The translations under genes were made by a program, and so were the position numbers. From contig JABWCH010000016.1 of assembly GCA_013359215.1 (NCBI GenBank), forward strand, positions 1 to 39,937: a DNA stretch of 39,937 bases, read 5' to 3'. This document shows, piece after piece, positions 29,527-36,923 of this stretch; position 1 is the stretch's first letter; each line of letters starts with the position of its first letter. The stretch is from Candidatus Brocadiia bacterium. Its GTDB lineage: Bacteria; Planctomycetota; Uabimicrobiia; Uabimicrobiales; JABWCH01. The notes beneath the pieces are model-generated. The model made no database searches and was not told the origin of the DNA. It was given only the letters and a program-made list of their open reading frames with translations.

Positions 29527-29541
29527 TTTAGATTGCAGCAA

Positions 29542-29565
29542 TAGCCAGAATATGGCTTCTGGCTA
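29542..29565 (+). other. Hairpin directly after the giant gene's stop
   Basis: Perfect 9-base arms TAGCCAGAA and TTCTGGCTA with a six-base loop, starting 16 bases after the stop. No T run follows, so it is not a canonical intrinsic terminator. It could protect the 3' end or take part in a compound termination region with the next hairpin. Confidence 0.5.
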
Positions 29566-29600
29566 AAGGTTGGCCTAACCCCAAGGGGCTTTACATACTA

Positions 29601-29636
29601 GCCCAGGCAACATCCTGGGCATAGATTATTTTTTTT
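29601..29636 (+). terminator. Putative rho-independent terminator between the giant gene and the next gene
   Basis: Arms GCCCAGG (29601-29607) and CCTGGGC (29614-29620) pair perfectly around a six-base loop, and eight Ts follow at 29629-29636. The T run begins eight bases after the stem, later than ideal, so termination may be partial. Some read-through into the 260-residue gene is therefore possible. Confidence 0.45.
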
Positions 29637-29653
29637 ACAGGAGAGTTTGTTTT

Positions 29654-30436
29654 ATGGTAGAAACCAACAAAGAGCAAAAGCAGGAAACAAACATTGATTT
29701 GCAAAAAGTTGTGATGAATTATCTTAAAGCCACACAGAGAGTGTTTGATGTGGTAAACTATCTTTTGGCATCAGAAAGGCTCTTGAACGAAGAAGAATAC
29801 GAAAAATATACGCAAAGACACAGAGTCATGCCCTCCCAGCAAGACGCTATGAACTATGAAACCGCCAAGGAAGAAGCCAATGGATGGATTTTACGCCAGA
29901 CCATGAATGAACTTCTCTTTATCCTCGCTCTTTTCCTGGACGATTGCAGAGCCATTGCCACGATTGCAACCTGGAATGCGAAAAAAATCACAGGCGATCT
30001 GCAAAAGTTGCTCCAAGACGAAAGAGCCGAATTCTTCAAAATGGATTTTGCCCAGAGAATCCAGCATCTCAAAACCAAATACGGAATTGCCTCCGCAGTA
30101 GAAGATCATATTCTGAGCATCTATAACACCTACCGAACATTGGCAGGCAAAGGTGGAGTTGTTTCTGAAGCAGAAGCCGTTGAAGAAGGCCGTCTTGTGT
30201 TGAAACTCCGCAGCGTTCTCTTAAAAAGCACCCCATCCGCAGAAGGCCCAAAACCAGGTGCGATTACCGTCACTTCCGAAATCGGCGATGTGGTCAAAAA
30301 ATTTGCAGCAGGCGATAAGATCAAACTTAGCAAAGACGAACACGTTGCCAGCATCCTCACAGGTGCTTTCTTCATTGGCTCTATGGCTGAATCACTCAAA
30401 AAATACGCCTTACAATTAGGCGTTCTCAAAAGCTAA
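29654..30436 (+). CDS. Uncharacterised helical protein downstream of the giant gene
   Basis: 260 residues starting at ATG 29654, with AGGAG ten bases upstream. The protein is almost entirely predicted helical, without signal peptide or clear membrane span, rich in Lys, Glu and Ala. A more hydrophobic stretch (ELLFILALFLDDCRAIATIATW) lies in the first half and another (VASILTGAFFIGSMAESL) near the end. A segment around residues 155-185 with RTLAGKGGVVSEAEAVEEG loosely recalls the RN/H-GG turn of HEPN-type helical domains but lacks the RxxxxH motif, so I do not assign it. It follows the giant gene by 127 bases on the same strand, separated by hairpins, and is the only candidate accessory gene. 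Function unknown. Confidence 0.85.
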   Translation: MVETNKEQKQETNIDLQKVVMNYLKATQRVFDVVNYLLASERLLNEEEYEKYTQRHRVMPSQQDAMNYETAKEEANGWILRQTMNELLFILALFLDDCRAIATIATWNAKKITGDLQKLLQDERAEFFKMDFAQRIQHLKTKYGIASAVEDHILSIYNTYRTLAGKGGVVSEAEAVEEGRLVLKLRSVLLKSTPSAEGPKPGAITVTSEIGDVVKKFAAGDKIKLSKDEHVASILTGAFFIGSMAESLKKYALQLGVLKS

Positions 30437-30447
30437 TCTCCCCATCC

Positions 30448-30470
30448 ACCAGCAGCGAAAAGCTGCTGGT
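30448..30470 (+). terminator. Hairpin after the 260-residue gene, probable terminator
   Basis: Arms ACCAGCAGC and GCTGCTGGT pair over nine bases around GAAAA, a stable loop, 12 bases after the stop codon. No T run follows immediately; a run of seven Ts lies about 46 bases further on (30516-30522). The right arm is part of a direct repeat that recurs at 30480-30494, allowing two alternative stems with the same left arm. Confidence 0.45.
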
Positions 30471-30494
30471 CAAACTTCTAGCTGCTGGTCAAAC
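30461..30494 (+). repeat. 15-base direct repeat with 19-base period
   Basis: AGCTGCTGGTCAAAC occurs at 30461-30475 and again at 30480-30494. The shared GCTGCTGGT can pair with the single left arm of the hairpin at 30448. A more degenerate TATGGTCAAG follows at about 30506-30515. Confidence 0.85.
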
Positions 30495-30570
30495 CTCTAT
30501 AACTCTATGGTCAAGTTTTTTTCTATGGAATCGGAATTAAATAAGTTCCCCATTTAGACGATAAAGATAA

Positions 30571-30649
30571 CGATTAAGATTAAGATTAAGATTAAGATTA
30601 AGATTAAGAATCGTAGTCCGATTCGTTATCATTATCTTAATCTTAATCG
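30571..30649. repeat. GATTAA hexanucleotide microsatellite with inverted complement
   Basis: Six exact copies of GATTAA run from 30572 to 30607. Downstream, ATCTTAATCTTAATCG (30634-30649) is the perfect reverse complement of 30571-30586. A short inner stem GAATCG/CGATTC (30608-30613, 30619-30624) sits between. The result is a long, slippable hairpin that can pair in several registers, followed by five Ts at 30653-30657, so it may also act as a terminator. Confidence 0.9.
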
Positions 30650-30785
30650 AAATTTTTGTGATTTCCCTTTAATTTAAGGATACACAGAAGTAAAATTTAC
30701 ATAACAAGCTGTCTTGTATTCAATTAAAAATGGGGAAGTTATTTGCATTTGATTTCAAATGCTATAAGGAAGGACTTGGATTACC

Positions 30786-31271
30786 ATGAAAGTTATCATT
30801 CTTGGAAACGCTGGAGCGGGTAAAAGCACCCTGTCCAGAAAACTGATCGCCAAGCATCCTGCCGCTCGGTTGTCGCTTGATGAGGTTGCGTTTCACGGTG
30901 GTATGGAAAGACGGCCACTTCAAGACAGTATTGAAGATGTGGAACGCTGGATCGCTGATAACGAGAACTGGATCATCGAGGGCTGTTATGCCGACATTAT
31001 TGAGCCTGTGTTAAAGCACTGCGATGAACTCATCTTTCTCAACCCTAGTGTACATACATGCATTGCACACTGCCTCTCAAGACCTTGGGAGCAGGAAAAG
31101 TTCGGATCCCGACAAGAGCAAGACGAAAATCTAGAAAATCTGCTCCAATGGGTTCGCGCCTACGAGAGTCGTACTGACGAATATGGGCTTTTAAGGCATC
31201 GGGAACTCTACGAATCGTTTAAAGGCAAGAAGCGTGAATTTAATGATCCTGGGGAATATGAAGCGTTATAA
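30786..31271 (+). CDS. P-loop nucleotide kinase-like protein (adenylate kinase/FlaR-like)
   Basis: 161 residues from ATG 30786, with GGAAGGA eleven bases upstream. A Walker A motif GNAGAGKST occupies residues 7-15, followed by LSLDEVAFHGG and then WIIEGCYAD (62-70), which fit the small family of kinase-like P-loop proteins variously annotated as topology modulation protein FlaR, adenylate kinase or shikimate kinase. The lid region RPWEQEKFGSRQEQ carries several charged residues. Substrate unknown. The base composition appears more GC-rich than the neighbours, with CGG, GCG and CGC codons, and the gene abuts a transposase remnant, so transfer is possible. Confidence 0.85.
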   Translation: MKVIILGNAGAGKSTLSRKLIAKHPAARLSLDEVAFHGGMERRPLQDSIEDVERWIADNENWIIEGCYADIIEPVLKHCDELIFLNPSVHTCIAHCLSRPWEQEKFGSRQEQDENLENLLQWVRAYESRTDEYGLLRHRELYESFKGKKREFNDPGEYEAL

Positions 31272-31295
31272 CAACTGGTTGCAGCGGACTGTTCA

Positions 31296-31513
31296 CTAGA
31301 AATCACGATTTTAAGAAATGGGCATTATGACTACGACCGAGAATCTGTATATAAGTTTTTAAACAAAGATGTGCAGAGAAAAATAGTTATTTATGAGTTA
31401 TTTATGCAAGAGTTTCGACGACTAAACAGAAGAAAGACCTTGAAAATCAAATAGAATTATTAAAAAATTATGCTTTTATAAATGGTTTACAAGTTGGAGC
31501 AATATATAGCGAT
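31296..31513 (+). pseudogene. Broken remnant of an IS607-family serine recombinase (TnpA)
   Basis: Two frames together encode the central part of an IS607-type transposase. From 31311 one frame reads RNGHYDYDRESVYKFL and ends in RKIVIY; from 31403 another reads YARVSTTKQKKDLENQIELL and continues to GAIYSD. In intact family members these join as VVIYARVS, where the Ser is the catalytic nucleophile. Here an 11-base tandem duplication at 31385-31406 shifts the frame exactly at the junction. The N-terminal helix-turn-helix and everything after IYSD are missing, and the right end stops at the start codon of the hydrolase. No tnpB is present. Confidence 0.85.
31385..31406 (+). repeat. 11-base tandem duplication that breaks the transposase
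   Basis: AGTTATTTATG occurs at 31385-31395 and immediately again at 31396-31406. Removing one copy restores the reading frame VIYARVS across the join. This identifies the inactivating mutation. Confidence 0.93.
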
Positions 31514-32245
31514 ATGATAATAAGAAAATATATACCACTGAGCACAGCACCTGCTTTGATTTTGTACAAGGATCATATGGACAAGGCTATCCAAAAAGGC
31601 GCAATTTTATTTTATCATGGATTGGGGGCAAGCAAAGAAGGGCAGGAAAAAGAAATTGTAAGCCTTGCAGAGCATGGTTTTCTTACCATTGCCATAGACA
31701 ATGTTGGTCATGGAGAAAGGAAATACCATGATTTTGAAGAAAAGTTTTCCCTGAAAAACCCACGGCTAGAAGCTGACTTTATCCAGATGGTTCATGAAAC
31801 AGCAAAGGAAACTCCAAGGGTTGTTGATGCCTCTATAGCACAAGGATTTGCCCATCCAGGCAATATAGGAGTTTGTGGGATTTCTATGGGCGGATACATT
31901 GTATACTCCGCCCTTCTCCAGGAGAAAAGGTTCAAGGCTGCTGTTTCCATTCTTGGCTCACCTAACTGGAAAATACAGCATCCACAAAGTCCACACCATT
32001 TCCCAGAATCCTTTTTTCCCACAGCCTTTTTAGCTATGAATGCAGAAAAAGATAGAAGCGTTCCTCCGCATTTTGCCAGAGAATTCCATAAACGCCTCGA
32101 ACCATTCTATGCTTCTGCTCCAGAAAGCCTTTGCTATAAAGAATATCCAGGAGCAGACCATTTTATGCCAGAAAAAGATTGGAACGATTTGTGGTCAAGA
32201 ACCCTCTCTTGGTTTGACCGATATTTAGGAAGATCTATCGGCTAG
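31514..32245 (+). CDS. Alpha/beta hydrolase (dienelactone hydrolase/esterase-like)
   Basis: 243 residues. The nucleophile elbow GISMGG places Ser124; the oxyanion region is HGLG at 35-38; the acid is probably D180 in NAEKDRSVPP and the base H216 in GADHF, giving a complete triad for a serine hydrolase of about the usual single-domain length. No signal peptide, so cytoplasmic. The substrate cannot be told. The ATG at 31514 has only a weak GGAG 14 bases upstream, and that GGAG lies within the transposase remnant. The same open frame continues upstream into the remnant without any ATG, GTG or TTG. Its original upstream region has probably been lost. Confidence 0.88.
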   Translation: MIIRKYIPLSTAPALILYKDHMDKAIQKGAILFYHGLGASKEGQEKEIVSLAEHGFLTIAIDNVGHGERKYHDFEEKFSLKNPRLEADFIQMVHETAKETPRVVDASIAQGFAHPGNIGVCGISMGGYIVYSALLQEKRFKAAVSILGSPNWKIQHPQSPHHFPESFFPTAFLAMNAEKDRSVPPHFAREFHKRLEPFYASAPESLCYKEYPGADHFMPEKDWNDLWSRTLSWFDRYLGRSIG

Positions 32246-32378
32246 TATAGAAACTAAGAAGTTTGCCAAAAAGCAAAGATTTATATCACGAATAAGACGA
32301 ATGAGCGAATGACACAAATAGTTTTTATAAAAATTTTATTCGCGTAATCAGTTTTCATATTAGTGTGTAGAAAGTCAG
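32246..32378. other. Convergent intergenic gap
   Basis: 133 AT-rich bases between the converging hydrolase and UbiB-like genes. CGAAT occurs at 32289, 32298 and 32306, and its complement ATTCG at 32338. No convincing intrinsic terminator was found on either strand. Confidence 0.6.
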
Positions 32379-34067
32379 TTAGAGGCTGTCTGATCGGAAG
32401 ATGGCGACAATAAGCCATAGAGCCATGATACAGGCAACTCCGTAGCCTATCATACCTAGAAGAGGAATATCCTGTACTTTGGGGCCTACGCCTGATGTTG
32501 TAAGAAAGGTAGAGCAAACCAAAACAGCAGAAAGAAGAATGCTAAAAGAAAGGCGGTTGAAAATGCGCCTGAAATCGCAGATATATTTGTCCATAGCCTC
32601 ATGCTGGACAATGATGCGGATATTACCACTTTTGATTCTTCTTAGGATTTCTTTGAGTTCTATTGGCAGCTTTTGGAAGAGAGAAAAAAAAGACCACATC
32701 TGGAATACGCTCATGCTCAAGAGCCTTTTTGGTGAAAATTTTTCTCTCAAAATAGCAGAAAAATGTGGAGAAGCTGCTTTGGCAAGATTGAAGTCAGGAT
32801 CAAGATCTCTGGCTAAAGATGCTGCCATGACCAAGGATTTGCCCAGGAGAATAAAATCGCGTGGGAGTATCACCTTATGGGTTCTGCCAATCTGTACAAT
32901 GTCCTGGAAGACTTTGGAAATATCCATGTGCTGGAAAGGAGTGTTGAAATATTTATCCAGCATTTCTAAAATATCGCTTTTCAGTTCTCTCCTGTTTACT
33001 TCACCGCCCAAAACACCTATGTCCGCGTAGACTTCGATGATGGTGTCTATATCGTCTTTTACCAGGGCAAGCACTACTGTGGAAAGCTGGTTTTTCAATT
33101 CTTCGGAAAGGTGGCCTACCATCCCAAAGTCAACAAGATAGATCATTCCGTCTTTACCTACAAGAATGTTGCCTGGATGAGGGTCAGCATGAAACATACC
33201 CCAAACGAAATATTGTTGCATAAAAGAGGAAATAAAATGCTTTGCAAGTTTTTTTTCGTCAATCCCTAATTCTTTGAGCTTTTCCCTTTCCCCAATGTTG
33301 ATTCCTTTTAGTTTTTGGAGTGTTATTACATTGGATGTAGTGTATTCCCAGTATACCTTGGCAGAAGAAACATGAGGGTTGTCTTTCAGCAGGTTGTAAA
33401 ATTTTTCTGTATAGGCTGCCTCTGCTGTAAAGTCCATTTCTCTTTGTATGGTTCTTGCAAACTCTTCCACAAGGAGAATCGGCTGAAAAAATTTGAGTTC
33501 TGCAATATATTTTTCAGCAAGTTCTGCTAAAAAGTGAAGAATCGCAATGTCTGTTGCAATGACTTTTTCTATTCCAGGCCGTCGGACTTTTACAATGACT
33601 TCTGTGTTGTCAGGTAGTAAAGCACAATGCACCTGCCCTATAGAGCCAGACGCAAGCACTTCCTTGTCAAAGGAAATAAAGACATCTTCTGGCTTTTTTT
33701 TGAACTCTTTTGTGAGGATTTCCATCGCCTTTTCTGTTGGAAAAGGGGGAACTCTGTCTTGCAAAAGCTTAAATTCATGCACCATATCTTCAGAGAGGAT
33801 ATCAGGTCTTCCAGAGAGTACCTGGCCTAATTTGACAAAAGTTGGGCCAAGTTCTTGTAATACCATGCGCAATCGCACAGAGGTAGAATCCTGGGAAAGA
33901 TGGGCAGGCAATTGGGATAGTATCCCAATTTGTCTTAGGCTTGGCAAATGGATCGCCAGGTTGAGGCGTGAAACAAGATGACCAAATCCATGCTTGCTTA
34001 AAACTTGTAGTATTTCTTTAATTCGTACTAAATTGCGATAGGTACGGCCAACGCTGAGGAGTTTCAT
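32379..34067 (-). CDS. AarF/UbiB (ABC1) family atypical protein kinase
   Basis: 562 residues, usual length for bacterial UbiB. Hallmarks in order: KxGQ with K79-Q82 followed by SGRPDIL; the A/G-rich loop LASGSIGQVH (138-147); K160 in VIVKVRRPG; ExD at 210-212; HADPHPGN (293-300) and DFG (313-315). Two hydrophobic spans at about 506-524 and 534-557 anchor the C-terminus in the membrane. UbiB proteins support ubiquinone biosynthesis or related isoprenoid lipid handling by an ATPase activity; which one applies here cannot be told, since no ubi gene is nearby. ATG at 34067 is preceded by TAAGGT on the minus strand. Last gene of the minus-strand run. Confidence 0.93.
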   Translation of the reverse strand: MKLLSVGRTYRNLVRIKEILQVLSKHGFGHLVSRLNLAIHLPSLRQIGILSQLPAHLSQDSTSVRLRMVLQELGPTFVKLGQVLSGRPDILSEDMVHEFKLLQDRVPPFPTEKAMEILTKEFKKKPEDVFISFDKEVLASGSIGQVHCALLPDNTEVIVKVRRPGIEKVIATDIAILHFLAELAEKYIAELKFFQPILLVEEFARTIQREMDFTAEAAYTEKFYNLLKDNPHVSSAKVYWEYTTSNVITLQKLKGINIGEREKLKELGIDEKKLAKHFISSFMQQYFVWGMFHADPHPGNILVGKDGMIYLVDFGMVGHLSEELKNQLSTVVLALVKDDIDTIIEVYADIGVLGGEVNRRELKSDILEMLDKYFNTPFQHMDISKVFQDIVQIGRTHKVILPRDFILLGKSLVMAASLARDLDPDFNLAKAASPHFSAILREKFSPKRLLSMSVFQMWSFFSLFQKLPIELKEILRRIKSGNIRIIVQHEAMDKYICDFRRIFNRLSFSILLSAVLVCSTFLTTSGVGPKVQDIPLLGMIGYGVACIMALWLIVAIFRSDSL

Positions 34068-34120
34068 CTTTACCTTAAAATAACAAAAAATTTACGAAGT
34101 CGAGATAATTGCAAATTCCA

Positions 34121-34150
34121 GCCCAGGCAAGGATGGAGTATTGCCTGGGT
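34121..34150. other. Intergenic hairpin between the zinc-ribbon and ubiB-like genes
   Basis: CCCAGGCAA (34122-34130) pairs perfectly with TTGCCTGGG (34141-34149) around ten bases. It lies just after the stop of the zinc-ribbon gene on the minus strand, but no T run follows in that direction. The left arm shares GCCCAGGCAA with the hairpin at 29601. It may be a weak terminator or processing site. Confidence 0.45.
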
Positions 34151-34154
34151 AAGA

Positions 34155-35075
34155 TTAAAAAAGTTTTCCTATGAAAATTCCTAGTACAATGCCTATAAAC
34201 AAGATAAACCAGAACCAAAAAGGTCGCTTCTGGGGCGGAGGTGATTGTGGCTTTTGTTCAAAAATCATATATTGGAATTTTTCTTCCTGGCATCGTCCTA
34301 AAATAGTAGGATTGCCTTCTGGTATATCTCCAAAAAGCAAATAGTCGCAGTTTTCAGGAATATGGTTTTCAAAGGTAAAATCCAGAGTGTTTTCTTGTTG
34401 TATTTCTGGCAAAGGATCTTTTTTGGTTATTGCTACCTGAGGCTGGACAAGGGGTCTCTTTTGTGTTTTTTGACGCTGAGTAAGGACATCTGTCAAGCTG
34501 ATATATTGTGATTCTTCCAGTTCAGAGTCGAAAAATATTTTTTTCTCATCGTCTTCGGCAATAGGAGTTTTTTTGCTATGTTGGTCTTGCTGCTCTTTGC
34601 CTTCTTCCTTTTCTTGTTTAATATCGTTTTCTAAAGAAATAGCAAAATAGACCTCTTCTAAAGCTTCTTTTTCCAGCAATTCTGCTTCTTGAGCTAGGAT
34701 TTCTTTTTGTGCTGGTTCTGGGGTTTTATCCTTTTCGGTCGAAATTTCTTGCTCTGGCAAAATTTTAATTTCTTCTTGAATATCTTCAGGCAAAGTTTTT
34801 TCTTTGCCTGGAATTTCTTCTGAGACAGGCTGTGCTATTTCTTCTGTGCTTTGGATCTCTACTTCTTCTTTTATATCAATACGGATGGTTTTTTTGCTTA
34901 AATAATCAAAGAGGTCAAGATCCTTTAAATCGTCTGATTCTTTAATTTTATCTAAAAAATGGGATAAATCAGGATCAGGAAGCTTTAAAAAGCTAACATT
35001 AGCAGATTTATTGCAATAAAAACAGAATGATATGCACTCTGGTATCTCACGAAGACAATAAGAACATGTTTGCAT
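34155..35075 (-). CDS. Zinc-ribbon protein with acidic linker and C-terminal membrane anchor
   Basis: 306 residues from ATG 35075, preceded by AGAG nine bases upstream; a TTG at 35081 would add two residues but its spacing is poor. The N-terminus is a small zinc ribbon with CxxC at residues 4-7 and again at 18-21, plus one extra Cys at 14. A long Glu/Lys/Gln-rich, probably disordered middle follows, then a short conserved-looking segment with LLFGDIPEGNPTILGR, and a single hydrophobic span at the very end (about 286-306). This gives a cytoplasmic domain held on the membrane by a tail anchor. Function unknown. Confidence 0.8.
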   Translation of the reverse strand: MQTCSYCLREIPECISFCFYCNKSANVSFLKLPDPDLSHFLDKIKESDDLKDLDLFDYLSKKTIRIDIKEEVEIQSTEEIAQPVSEEIPGKEKTLPEDIQEEIKILPEQEISTEKDKTPEPAQKEILAQEAELLEKEALEEVYFAISLENDIKQEKEEGKEQQDQHSKKTPIAEDDEKKIFFDSELEESQYISLTDVLTQRQKTQKRPLVQPQVAITKKDPLPEIQQENTLDFTFENHIPENCDYLLFGDIPEGNPTILGRCQEEKFQYMIFEQKPQSPPPQKRPFWFWFILFIGIVLGIFIGKLF

Positions 35076-35132
35076 GGGCAATGTCTCTAAAATTTATTTT
35101 TAAATCATTTTTTTATAGGAGTTACGAAAGAG

Positions 35133-35138
35133 ATTATA
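35133..35138 (-). promoter_or_regulatory. Candidate -10 element for the zinc-ribbon gene
   Basis: On the minus strand this reads TATAAT, a perfect -10 hexamer. It lies 57 bases before the ATG at 35075. No good -35 is found at the right distance, so this is a weak call. It suggests the gene may be transcribed apart from ptsI. Confidence 0.3.
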
Positions 35139-35196
35139 TTGTATTTCACGAATATATGAGTAACGCCTATTGTGTAATTTATTGAATTCTGATTCC

Positions 35197-36912
35197 TTAG
35201 CCGAGTTCTTTATCTAAATACTCTAGTGCTTCTTCGTGTGTTATACAATTCAAAAGATTTTGGGCGATTTGCTTGGCTCTTCTCATCGTGATTTTTCGAA
35301 TCATTTCTTTCGCATTTAATATAATGCTGGAAGAAAGACTAAATTCTCGTAATCCAAGCCCCATAAGAGGCACAAGATAATGGGATTCTGCTGACATTTC
35401 TCCGCACATACTTACTTTAACATGGTTTTCTTTTGCAATATCGACAACTCTTTTAATCAATCGAAAGATAGCAGGATGGGCTGGTTTATATAAAGGAGCA
35501 ACTCGCTCGTTAATTCGATCTACAGCTAGTGTGTATTGAATCAAATCGTTTGTACCAATGGAAAAAAAGTCCACCTCTTTCACTAAAAGATCTGCGGTAA
35601 TAGCCACGGAAGGGATTTCCACCATCATGCCGACTTTGATATTTTTATTATAAGAAATGTTTTCTTTGGAAAGATCTTGTTTGACTTCTTCTAAAATGCC
35701 TTTGGCACGCAAAAGCTCTTCTAAAGAAGAAATCATAGGAAACATAATTTCCACATCACCCAAAGAGGAAGCTCGCAGAATAGCTCTAAGCTGTTTTTTA
35801 AATAAATCGGGCTTTTCAAAACACAAGCGTATGGATCGGCATCCTAAAAAAGGATTCTTCTCTCCCACAAAGTCTTCCAGGCCGAAATTTTTATCCGCAC
35901 CAAAGTCTAAAGTACGGATGATAAGCTTGTTTCCCTTGAGATCCTTTAAGGCTGTTTTGTAGGCACTAAGATGGGTTTCTTCTTGGGGATCTATTTCATT
36001 TACATAGATGAATTCTGTTCTGTATAAGCCTATTCCTGTTGCTCCGTTTTTCATGGCGATCTTGACTTCAGTAGGCTCTTCGATATTGGCTCTCAAGGTA
36101 ATAGTATAGCCATCTATTGTTTCAACAGGGAGGTTCAGTAGGGTTTTCAGTTTTTCCTGACGTACTTGCTCTTTTTTTTGCTGCAAACGATATTTTTCTA
36201 AAGCAGATGGCTCTGGATCTATGATGACGATCCCTTTCCCTCCATCCACAATGACAATATCGCCTGTGCGTATCTGGCTGGTTGCTGCATTCACACCAAC
36301 GACTGCGGGAATACCTTTCGTTCTTGCAACAATGGCTGTATGGGAAGTCCTTCCTCCAATTTCTGTGATAAAAGCTAGAATACGGTCTTGTGGTAAAATC
36401 ACAGTTTCGGAAGGAGTAAGATCTTTTGCCACTAAAATGACAGGATTCTTCAGATTGCAAAGATTTTCTCTTTGTCCGCCGAGAAGGTGCTTAAGAAGAC
36501 GATTTTCTATGTCTTCTAAATCAATGCTTCGTTTAGAATGGTAATCGTTAGGAAGAGATTTCAACTTATAGCTATGCTTGTGCATAGTATGGGACACTGC
36601 ATATTCCGCAGTATAATAAAAACTTTCTATTTTTTCTATGATTTCTTCTTGGATGCCAGGATCTTCGATGATGAAACGGTGTCCCATAAACAAGATAGCA
36701 ATATCTTTATTGCCTTGGTTTTTTTCTTCAATATCCTGAAGCTCACAGATTGCCTTTTCTACAGCATCCCTATAGCGTTCTTTTTCCCTTTCAACGGCTT
36801 TAGGATGATTGCTGATAAAACGCTTAGGAATTCTGTAGCCTTCATGGTCTAAGAGAAAAGCTTCACCAATGGCTACTCCTGAGGATACAGGAATTCCTTT
36901 TTTAATATCCAT
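35197..36912 (-). CDS. ptsI: Phosphoenolpyruvate-protein phosphotransferase (enzyme I)
   Basis: 571 residues, standard for enzyme I. It transfers phosphate from phosphoenolpyruvate to HPr. The N-terminal domain carries the HPr-binding helices and the swivelling domain with active His191 in GGRTSHTAI. The PEP-binding barrel follows with GATGIGLYRTEF, the DFFSIGTNDLIQYTLA signature and the catalytic Cys in SMCGEMS. Start at ATG 36912, six bases after AGGAAGG; that ribosome binding site overlaps the ptsH stop codon TAG, so translation is probably coupled. GTG at 36930 and ATG at 36918 are worse spaced. No sugar-specific enzyme II gene is in the window, which fits a regulatory phosphorelay, but this cannot be decided here. 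Confidence 0.96.
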   Translation of the reverse strand: MDIKKGIPVSSGVAIGEAFLLDHEGYRIPKRFISNHPKAVEREKERYRDAVEKAICELQDIEEKNQGNKDIAILFMGHRFIIEDPGIQEEIIEKIESFYYTAEYAVSHTMHKHSYKLKSLPNDYHSKRSIDLEDIENRLLKHLLGGQRENLCNLKNPVILVAKDLTPSETVILPQDRILAFITEIGGRTSHTAIVARTKGIPAVVGVNAATSQIRTGDIVIVDGGKGIVIIDPEPSALEKYRLQQKKEQVRQEKLKTLLNLPVETIDGYTITLRANIEEPTEVKIAMKNGATGIGLYRTEFIYVNEIDPQEETHLSAYKTALKDLKGNKLIIRTLDFGADKNFGLEDFVGEKNPFLGCRSIRLCFEKPDLFKKQLRAILRASSLGDVEIMFPMISSLEELLRAKGILEEVKQDLSKENISYNKNIKVGMMVEIPSVAITADLLVKEVDFFSIGTNDLIQYTLAVDRINERVAPLYKPAHPAIFRLIKRVVDIAKENHVKVSMCGEMSAESHYLVPLMGLGLREFSLSSSIILNAKEMIRKITMRRAKQIAQNLLNCITHEEALEYLDKELG

Positions 36913-36923
36913 AAGCATCCTTC

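Larger units (their letters stand above)
30437..30785. other. Gene-free interval with hairpin, short direct repeats and microsatellite
   Basis: 349 bases without coding character. From left to right it holds a hairpin (30448-30470), a 15-base direct repeat at 30461-30475 and 30480-30494, a T run at 30516-30522, a six-copy GATTAA array (30572-30607) with an inverted arm (30634-30649), and a small palindrome GCATTTG/CAAATGC (30745-30762) just before the ribosome binding site of the next gene. No confident promoter was found for the following gene. Confidence 0.7.

Noticed and set aside
415-29526. Reading the giant protein as an FhaB-type two-partner secretion substrate
   Set aside because: The beta-helix is FhaB-like, but it lacks the N-terminal TPS domain and no FhaC-type transporter gene is in the window.
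29654-30436. HEPN-type toxin assignment for the 260-residue protein
   Set aside because: The helical content and a GG turn are suggestive, but the RxxxxH catalytic motif is absent and no antitoxin gene is adjacent.
30571-30649. Possible CRISPR array from the repeated GATTAA units
   Set aside because: The unit is six bases with no spacers; it is a microsatellite.
31397-32245. Extending the hydrolase upstream as a recombinase-hydrolase fusion
   Set aside because: The frame is open, but no ATG, GTG or TTG occurs before 31514, and the hydrolase is complete from that ATG.
32479-33981. Plus-strand open frames opposite the UbiB-like gene
   Set aside because: They lie antisense to a fully conserved kinase gene and have no family features.
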